Shown piece by piece: positions 9,504 to 15,563 of a DNA stretch of 15,563 nt. A model generated the notes under the pieces. The model made no database searches. It was not told the DNA's origin and saw only the letters and a program-made list of their open reading frames with translations. This stretch comes from Asterionellopsis glacialis (lineage: Eukaryota > Bacillariophyta > Plagiogrammaphyceae > Rhaphoneidales > Asterionellopsidaceae). How positions within the stretch are numbered: position 1 is the stretch's first letter; the number at the start of each line of letters is the position of its first letter. A program made the translations under genes and the position numbers. The stretch covers positions 6,087 to 21,649 of the forward strand of contig WKLE02004475.1 in NCBI GenBank assembly GCA_014885115.2, read 5' to 3'.

Positions 9504-12110
9504 TGCGTAGCACACAGACAATCAGTGTTTACATACTGTGAACAAGAAAAGATTTCATTACAGTATGTACCTTACCTGATATACTTAACAGGAGTAATCA
9601 AGCTATTCCAATCTCTAATAAAATCACGCGGTAAAAAATAAAAAAATATGAACCATCATTCTACTGAACATAAAATAAAAGTTTATTAGTCTAGTTAGTT
9701 AGAACGTCTTAGAATTTTTTTTGGTTTTTTGTCCTCCTGGATTCTACCTCCAAAGAGACTAGCAAAAGTGAGTCTAAAATTATACACTGGTATGTTTTCA
9801 GAGAAAGATTTTATCGCAGAGCTGAGGTCCAAATACGTGTACAAACGCATGTAAAAACTCAGAAAGTAGAATAAGATTAGTCTCTTCTCTAGACTACCAG
9901 TAGAGAGTCAACCCAAAACCATGAAATCATTCTATTTTTCTTCATATGCTATGCACTGATACCTCATACCGGCACGTGGTACACGTACCGTAAGTCCTCT
10001 AGAGTCTATTAATTGCTCTTTTTACAGAAGGTCCTAACAGTAGCTACTCTAGAGGCCCACAGAAATGCAAGGAGAGTCATGGTCGCCATACATACTTACT
10101 AACTACGGACTGTCTGTGGGTATTCAAAAACATGAAAGTGCAAAAAGTGTAATCTTTTTGTAATATCCAATGCTCAGTGATACACAATGCCACAATACGG
10201 ACTACTGTATCCCAAAAACTAGATTTTATTTTTTCTAGGTTTGAATCAACCCCGATGACCAAGAAATTTGATGTCTCATTTCCCGCCCATTAATTATTGC
10301 TACAAGACAGATAAAACCCAAAACATATGCCGCCATGGTACTACTATTGGTTTGTAAGGTACAAACTATCGTCATATTCTCCATAGTGTACTAGACCTTG
10401 ATTTTTTATATTTTTTCCTTGAGTTACCTTTCTCTAGAGTGTTTTGCATCGTTGTACAGTATTGTATGTGCAGGCTAGGGTAGACCTTTTTAAAAATAAA
10501 TCGAAACGCCGCCGCGCCGGCGAATCTTGTTGTTTTGTCTTTCATCTGATTAAATTGGGCGCGGACTCTGTAGATCTTGGGGTGTCGAGTCCAACACTCG
10601 TATAACAATATGGACATGTCCAACCCTTTCTTGTCACATATGCGTGGCGAGTATTTACTATGTATCAGCATCTGTACAGGTAGTTGATACAAAAGATCTT
10701 TGTACTATGAATACTGTGTACACAAATATTATGATTTCTTGCTAACGCACGGCGCGTCTTGGAAGAGTATCATGTGTCGAATTATCGGCGCAACAGTCAG
10801 TGGTGGCCCTGTGTCATGTTGTGTAATACCATGTACAGACGATACACACCCCGATCCTTATCAAGACTGCATTCTCGTGGAAAAAAAATCTCAATTTTTC
10901 AATTTGGAGTTTCCCTCCAAAACTGGAGCGCCTCGGTCAAATACAAAAACAGATAAGATACACACATGCATTTCGTACTATCGAGTTTACCTTGTAAAAA
11001 TAGTATTATGAGCCATAAAATCTCATAGTCAATTCATGGTTCAAAAGTTGTCTGAAATGGATGGATGATGTTTCATTTGAATGACATGTATCAACATTCT
11101 CATTATGGATACTGTATAAACGAAATTCAAATATAGTTGCCCTCCAAAAAAGGATTGGGGAGTGTTCTGTACAAAAGATACCAAGATACGCTGTACACTG
11201 GGGATAAAATGTGTGATCCACACGTTAGTGCGCCAACTTTCAAAAGAGTCTAGAACACTATAGTTTATATACTGAAATCCATACTAGTTTTACCTAGTAG
11301 ATTCATACAGCACAACGCACGCAAAATTGGTGGTAGGCTACTGAGAGATGACAGCGCGGCTACGTGCTTTCTCTACCTGTACATGGTAAGGACCGTACCA
11401 GGTACCGGGTGTAGGGGCTTTTGGTTAGTACTGAATGAGGCGTATCTATACCCAGGTAGTATTAACGTACGTACAAGAAATACACCCTACAAAAACTATG
11501 TACAGAACTATATCAGAGTAAATAATTCAGAGAGTAGCAAAAAGTCACGTATGTAGGAAATCGTTGTCTACGGAAAAAGACTGTGTTTCTACACATACAG
11601 ATATACTTAGACGAGTGTGGCGAGTGCTAGTAAAAAAGAGCTACTGTATGTAAGTAGATATCCACATTCCGTTCGCCGTAGGGAACGAGTAGATTGTTAC
11701 CAGAGCTACTCGGGTAGAGCCAGCTCTGCGTGTTACTAATTCTATCTGCCACGGTCTAATAACTCTGGAACAAGGACTACCTACAATCGCTCTGTCTCAT
11801 CATTGAAAAAGGAGATCAAAAAAAGGAGGAAGGGTTGAGTTTTGTAATTGAAGAAGTCGTTGATAGGGGGGAAATAAGACATACATCAATCGTGTCGAGC
11901 GACCAAGTAGAGCAAGTGTAAACTTGTTTGCGTACCTACAAATAGGATTTGTGGTTTGGGTTGGTGGAACGTGTTTAGATTTTAGGAGGAAGTGTGAAAC
12001 AAGCAGACCGAAGGAACGTGTCATTGGATCAAATTTTGGGGAGTCGCTATCAAGTACAGTAGTTGATTTGAATATTTAGAAACCTAAAGAACCATTATCG
12101 AATTAGACAC
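9504..12110. other. 2.6-kb gene-poor spacer
   Basis: No convincing gene on either strand. Open frames at 10077-10262 (-), 10372-10692 (-), 10700-11011 (+) and 11800-12024 (-) show no family motif and no conserved-looking run. I found no tRNA, rRNA or snRNA signature. Things present are CACGTG at 9973-9978 inside an imperfect palindrome, a CpG-rich run at 10507-10522, an E2F-like TTTCCCGC at 10279-10286, three copies of CTCTAGAG (9997, 10047, 10432), about 26 GTAC words, and small stems such as TTTGGAG/CTCCAAA near 10904. The promoter and 5' UTR of the next gene must lie at its right end. Confidence 0.5.
9530..9569. repeat. 10-bp inverted repeat just after the PIG-B stop
   Basis: TACATACTGT at 9530-9539 is the exact reverse complement of ACAGTATGTA at 9560-9569, with a 20-nt loop. 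It begins 27 bp after the PIG-B stop codon and so probably forms a hairpin in the 3' UTR. It could influence 3'-end processing or be chance; nothing in the sequence decides. Confidence 0.5.
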
Positions 12111-13805
12111 ATGTTTAGCATGACAGACAGACATCATAATGACGTCGTTCGATCTGTAACATCTCCATCTGTGATCCCACAAGAATCAAGGTACGTCCGT
12201 TGGGTTGGCTTCCACGGCGAGTTCAACGAATCCTGGAAATGGGAAACCTCATTTGAATTTGGTTGGTGGGATCAAAAATGATTCCTTCTTTCATTCTTAT
12301 CGGTTAATTTGATTCATTTGTTCATCTCACATTGATTTGTGCTTTCATAATTTTTACTTCGCACAACTGTTTCCAATCTCTAGCAGTCAAATGATGGAAC
12401 GTCAACAACAAAATCAACCCAAAACTCCAGCTGGTCACGTTCAAGCAGCAGCGGCAATGATTGATAAGGAGAATGCTGCAAATCAACAAAGACAAACCAT
12501 GGAACACTTTCATTATACACCGCCAACAGCGACGGCAACTACACCGTCATTTCGATCTTCATCGAAGAAAAGTGTTCGCATTGCTCCTGCTGTCTCATCC
12601 TTTCAAACACCTCCAGGTAGTGCTGCTGCCCACGGAGCAGACGGAGCCTACCAAAGTTTAGAAGAAGGTGGTAGTACCTACGAACGTCAACAGACTCCAT
12701 TAGGAAGTTCAAAATTATTGAGAGAGCAATTTCAAAAAGTGTCATTGTCCACCCCAACTAATAATAAACGTCTTATTGAGAGTGGTGCAGTACGATTGGA
12801 AACTCCCAAATCGTAAGTTTTGCTAAAATGTTGAGACCACAAATCTGTCTTGCTGGATTTATAATGCATTGTTGTTCCTAGCATATTCTGCTTAGTCTAA
12901 ACCCTCGCTGATCTTTGCCTTTTCTTTTAAAAAACTTCTTAATTTCCCTTTCCCTCGCTGTCTCAACTAAAAGTCAATCAAGATTAGGAGGATCCAAACG
13001 CCACACACCTTCTAGCAGTAGAGTCGGGTACGATGGAACGAACCATACACCATCGGACGAATTGTTACGTTCAACTGCTTCTTCGCGTGGGCATCAAATC
13101 AAAACAGCACAGGCTTCATCATCTTCTACAAAACCCAAACTCACTACCGATCAATTTATGGAACAGCAACAACAAACACAACATCGTCGTCAAAATTCAT
13201 CCGATTTTTCTGTTATGAATGAAACAACAGATAGTAGCTTAGATTCAAGTCTAGCTCGTGCTAACATGAAAGGTGGATACATGTCACTGAATGACGATGG
13301 GTACAGTGTTTTTGGTGACTCTCCTTTTTCTCAGTCTCATGATGATGATGATGAGAATAACAACAGTGCATCCTCACAACCTTACCATGCACAATCACCT
13401 ATTTGTCGACAAGGATGTGCCAATCCTGTTGCATTAACATTACTGAATAATGGATCAGAAGATTATGAAATGATGATACAACAAAATGCTGCACATGGTG
13501 GTGCTGGTACCGGTAGTCCAACGAATGGAAGTACAGAACAAGATCAAAATCTTTACTCGACAATATCTCCAATTTCACCCATTCCACCTATTTCGACCAC
13601 TACTACTACTTCAATGCCCACACCTCCATCCTCTACTTCATCGACGACTTCAACGGAGCATAATCATCATCATGACATTCCATGTTCACTTGCACAGACA
13701 ACAAATTTGCGAAAAGTTAGTTCTAACTTATCTGATGTAAAAGATGAAGATGATATGGCAACATTAGTCAAGCCAGAACCTAGAAGATGTCAATACTCTT
13801 CCTGA
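12111..13805 (+). CDS. Disordered Ser/Thr-Pro-rich protein with a KEN box (three exons), unrecognised
   Basis: Model: exons 12111-12190, 12384-12812 and 12974-13805. The introns are 193 bp (AAG|GTACGT...CTCTAG) and 161 bp (TC|GTAAGT...AAAAG). Joining keeps one frame for 446 aa, and exon 1 supplies the first ATG after an in-frame stop at 12069. I recognise no domain. The protein is almost wholly low-complexity: Gln-rich 33-38, Ser-rich stretches, an acidic HDDDDENNN run, and a Ser/Thr/Pro tract near residues 345-370. A KEN tripeptide at 55-57 (IDKENAAN) matches the APC/C-Cdh1 degron. About 16 Ser/Thr-Pro sites are spread along the length, among them KTPAG, YTPPT, QTPPG, QTPLG, ETPKS, HTPSS and DSPFS, which are possible proline-directed kinase sites. 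Near the C-terminus is the acidic patch DVKDEDD. No transmembrane or signal segment is visible. A cell-cycle role is inference. The exon joins lack homology support, and other acceptors for intron 2 give early stops. Confidence 0.65.
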
Positions 13806-13886
13806 ACAACAAAAAAAGAGAGACGGATGGCTGTCTAATATTATGTATTCGGACGCCTCTCTCTCTGACTCACTCTCTCTTCTTGT

Positions 13887-13913
13887 TTTAACGTTTTATG
13901 AAAAAACGTTAAA
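13887..13913. repeat. Perfect 11-bp hairpin in the 3' UTR of the KEN-box gene
   Basis: TTTAACGTTTT at 13887-13897 pairs exactly with AAAACGTTAAA at 13903-13913 across a 5-nt loop (ATGAA). It starts 82 bp after the stop codon and is preceded by a CT-rich tract. Each arm contains the self-palindrome AACGTT. The tight loop and perfect arms make this the most stable-looking simple hairpin of the window. Its role, such as 3'-end formation or mRNA stability, is unknown. Confidence 0.65.
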
Positions 13914-14651
13914 CTTGTTTGTATTTACTTTTTATTTCTAGAAAGAGAGATGATTGTCATGTTTCTCTAATCTTTTTTATATGTTTTAGTGGAGTGATTA
14001 TCTATGTTGAATTGAAAGAAAGAAGAACAAACCCAATCTAAAAATATTACTATTAATAATAACAATATTTTGTAAATAACTGGGTAGATGAAAATTCCAT
14101 GTGCAGGTATACTATCTATCTATCTTTGCGAATGCATACATATGATCGTAGAGGCATTGCTGCCAGTACTTCTCTCTCTCTCTACATTGAAACACGATGA
14201 TTTCTTTTTTGTTTTGTGCGTTGGAACCGACGCAAGTGCAGGAGCAACACTCTAGAGAGAAGTTACATCTGGTACGACAATCGGCCTTCTGTGTTTTTTA
14301 AGAAAAATCATTGCGTACATGAGTCACTTCCCTTTGTATGGGAAAGAGATATACAACATGGGCACCAAATGAATATTCTAATCGTGCATGTCGTGTTTGG
14401 AAAGTACATATTAGTATCTCCATGCATGGCATGGGGAATCAATATAAAAAATCAAAACTGAAACGACGAGTCCTTTAGGTCTAGAGAATAAGAAGTATAT
14501 GAAGAGATACAAAATTTGATTCTAGCACTTGATGGAGTGTTTTGTAATTCTTTTTTAGTTACACTACGAGAAGAAGAAGAAAAGAGATTTCATCTTTTTA
14601 ATCTTTCCAACAACAACGCAATCTGTTGTGTTTCCATCATGAATGACAACA

Positions 14652-14668
14652 TGTGTGTGTGTGTGTGT
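14652..14668. repeat. (TG)8 microsatellite
   Basis: An uninterrupted 17-nt TG run lies 29 bp past the VPS2 stop codon, in its presumed 3' UTR. Such runs vary in length between strains. No function is implied. Confidence 0.9.
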
Positions 14669-14697
14669 CTGGGTGTAGAATAATCATGGTTTTCTTT

Positions 14698-15563
14698 TTA
14701 CAATGCATCTAACCTTGCTTTTAAATCTGGTAAGGCAGCATCCAAGGCTTCTTGTTCTTGTTCTGACACTTCTTCACCTTGTGGTTTTGCCATGGGTGCA
14801 TTAATACCCACAAACTTGGCATCTTGTTCAACACCCAATTCAGCCAATACTTGTTGAGTAATATCTTCTGCTTCTTCCTCAAGCGTATCATTATCAAAGG
14901 CATCTATCAAGGCATCTTCCATCATTTCTTCCTTGACAGCCATGGTTTCATTTTGTTTTGTAAATTCAGCCATAATTTTCATTGTTTCCTTGACATTCAT
15001 AGCATCATTGGCAGTTGACATGGCAGACGACACGGAGGACATGGCACTTGCCGCCGCAACGGAGGATGCCATGGCTGTGGCATGCATACCTACAGCACCA
15101 ATGTTAGCCTTGGTAGATACTAATTTAACCTTTTGTTGTCGTACATTTACTAATTGTTTTGCCAACGCCTTGAGTGCTGTATCACTATTTGGATTTACAC
15201 CTGGTGTTTTAGCACGTTTTTTCAATTCCATTGTAATTTGTTTTTCTTGTCGATCTAAATCACGAATTTCACGATCCATTTCACGTTGTGAACTCTAATG
15301 ATATTTATTTAAAAAAAAAACATATTCATTATATTATATCATTTGTCAAAGGCGTAAGGCAGGGGATGTTGAACAAACGTGGGTTTGAATTAACGAAGAA
15401 AACAAAGTCAGCCAACAATTGAAACGTCAAATAAAAAATATCGTAGTACAGTTCAATTCAGTTCACATTAGCTTGTGATATCCACCAGAATAGAGAATTT
15501 GGCATTGGCACTTACACGGACTTCTCGTTTCGTTTCTCTTTTGGCAGCCATGGCAGCTTCCTT
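14698..15563 (-). CDS. VPS2: ESCRT-III subunit VPS2/CHMP2 (CHMP2B-like), 5' end outside the window
   Basis: Exon 2 is 15294-14698 and part of the preceding exon is 15563-15516. They are separated by a 221-bp intron (15515-15295, GTAAGT...TTAG, phase 0). The join gives KRETKREVR-SSQREMDREI, which aligns with the CHMP2B region NRELRGTQRA that leads into EKQEKQ, so the ATG at 15279 is internal and not the start. VPS2 polymerises with VPS24 on endosomes and other membranes and recruits the AAA ATPase VPS4. Visible features are a basic N-terminal helix, DRQEKQITMELKKRAK, LAKQLVNVRQQKVKL, the KEEMMEDALIDAFDND helix, an acidic C-terminal half with QQVLAELGV, and a C-terminal MIM1-type motif LPDLKARLDAL that binds the VPS4 MIT domain. 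The first residues, including the membrane-inserting N-terminus, lie beyond 15563. CHMP2A-like is the alternative; the GTQ/SSQ and QEKQ spacing favours CHMP2B. Confidence 0.93.

Larger units (their letters stand above)
13806..14697. other. Spacer between convergent genes (3' UTRs)
   Basis: Nothing codes convincingly here; an 81-codon open frame at 14216-14461 has no motif. The stretch holds the 3' ends of the KEN-box gene (+) and VPS2 (-). It contains pyrimidine (CT) repeats around 13856-13880 and 14171-14183, a CTAT repeat near 14113-14126, an AT-rich run with AATAATAAC near 14054, an 18-bp near-palindrome TGCGTTGG-AA-CCGACGCA at 14217-14234, and CTCTAGAG at 14250-14257. Confidence 0.5.

Noticed and set aside
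10230..10260. tRNA B-box-like GGTTTGAATC near 10237, and GTTCGAGTC near 5956
   Set aside because: No matching T stem, acceptor stem or A box could be drawn around either.
10372..11011. 106-codon (-) and 103-codon (+) open frames in the large spacer
   Set aside because: No recognisable domain, no good start context, no plausible exon partner, and lengths expected by chance.
15277..15279. ATG at 15279 as the VPS2 start
   Set aside because: The residues just upstream continue the CHMP2 alignment and the frame meets a TTAG splice acceptor. The start must lie in an earlier exon.

Overview
The window is nuclear DNA from a unicellular eukaryote with short introns. I infer a stramenopile alga, most likely a diatom. 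The reasons are short GT-AG introns (121-232 bp) with donors such as GTAAGT, GTATGT and GTACGT, AT-rich spacers, and conserved proteins carrying Ser, Asn, Gln and Asp-rich inserts. The taxonomic call is an inference and rests on no marker gene. Nothing looks prokaryotic, plastid, viral or like an intact transposon.

Layout. (1) 399-1376 (+): intact single-exon gene for an acidic UBA-domain protein with a canonical LC3-interacting (LIR) motif and an Ala-rich hydrophobic tail. (2) 2331-2648 (+): ribosomal protein eS26 (RPS26), which lacks two of the four zinc-binding cysteines. (3) 2911-5771 (-): two-exon TBC1D13-type Rab GTPase-activating protein, about 902 aa. (4) 7018-9503 (+): three-exon PIG-B/GPI10 mannosyltransferase of the GPI-anchor pathway, about 710 aa. 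(5) 12111-13805 (+): three-exon disordered protein of about 446 aa with a KEN box and many Ser/Thr-Pro sites. (6) 14698-15563 (-): ESCRT-III subunit VPS2/CHMP2, whose 5' end lies beyond the window. All the splice junctions were read by eye. Those of genes 3, 4 and 6 join conserved family motifs in frame, so they are well supported. Those of gene 5 rest only on frame continuity and splice consensus.

Spacers. RPS26 and the TBC gene converge with 262 bp between their stops. The TBC and PIG-B genes diverge from a 1.25-kb shared upstream region that holds an 11-bp GC-rich inverted repeat and two micro-ORFs just before the PIG-B start. The largest gene-poor stretch is 9504-12110, where I find no convincing gene. 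The palindrome TCTAGA occurs about 12 times, always outside coding sequence.

The genes form no operon or obvious pathway cluster. Four of the six (autophagy-like adaptor, Rab GAP, GPI anchor synthesis, ESCRT-III) concern membranes, which may be chance. The most useful leads are the LIR+UBA+NPF protein as a candidate lineage-specific autophagy adaptor, the eS26 with a broken zinc site, and the KEN-box protein as a candidate cell-cycle substrate. I see no evidence of an undescribed multi-gene system.
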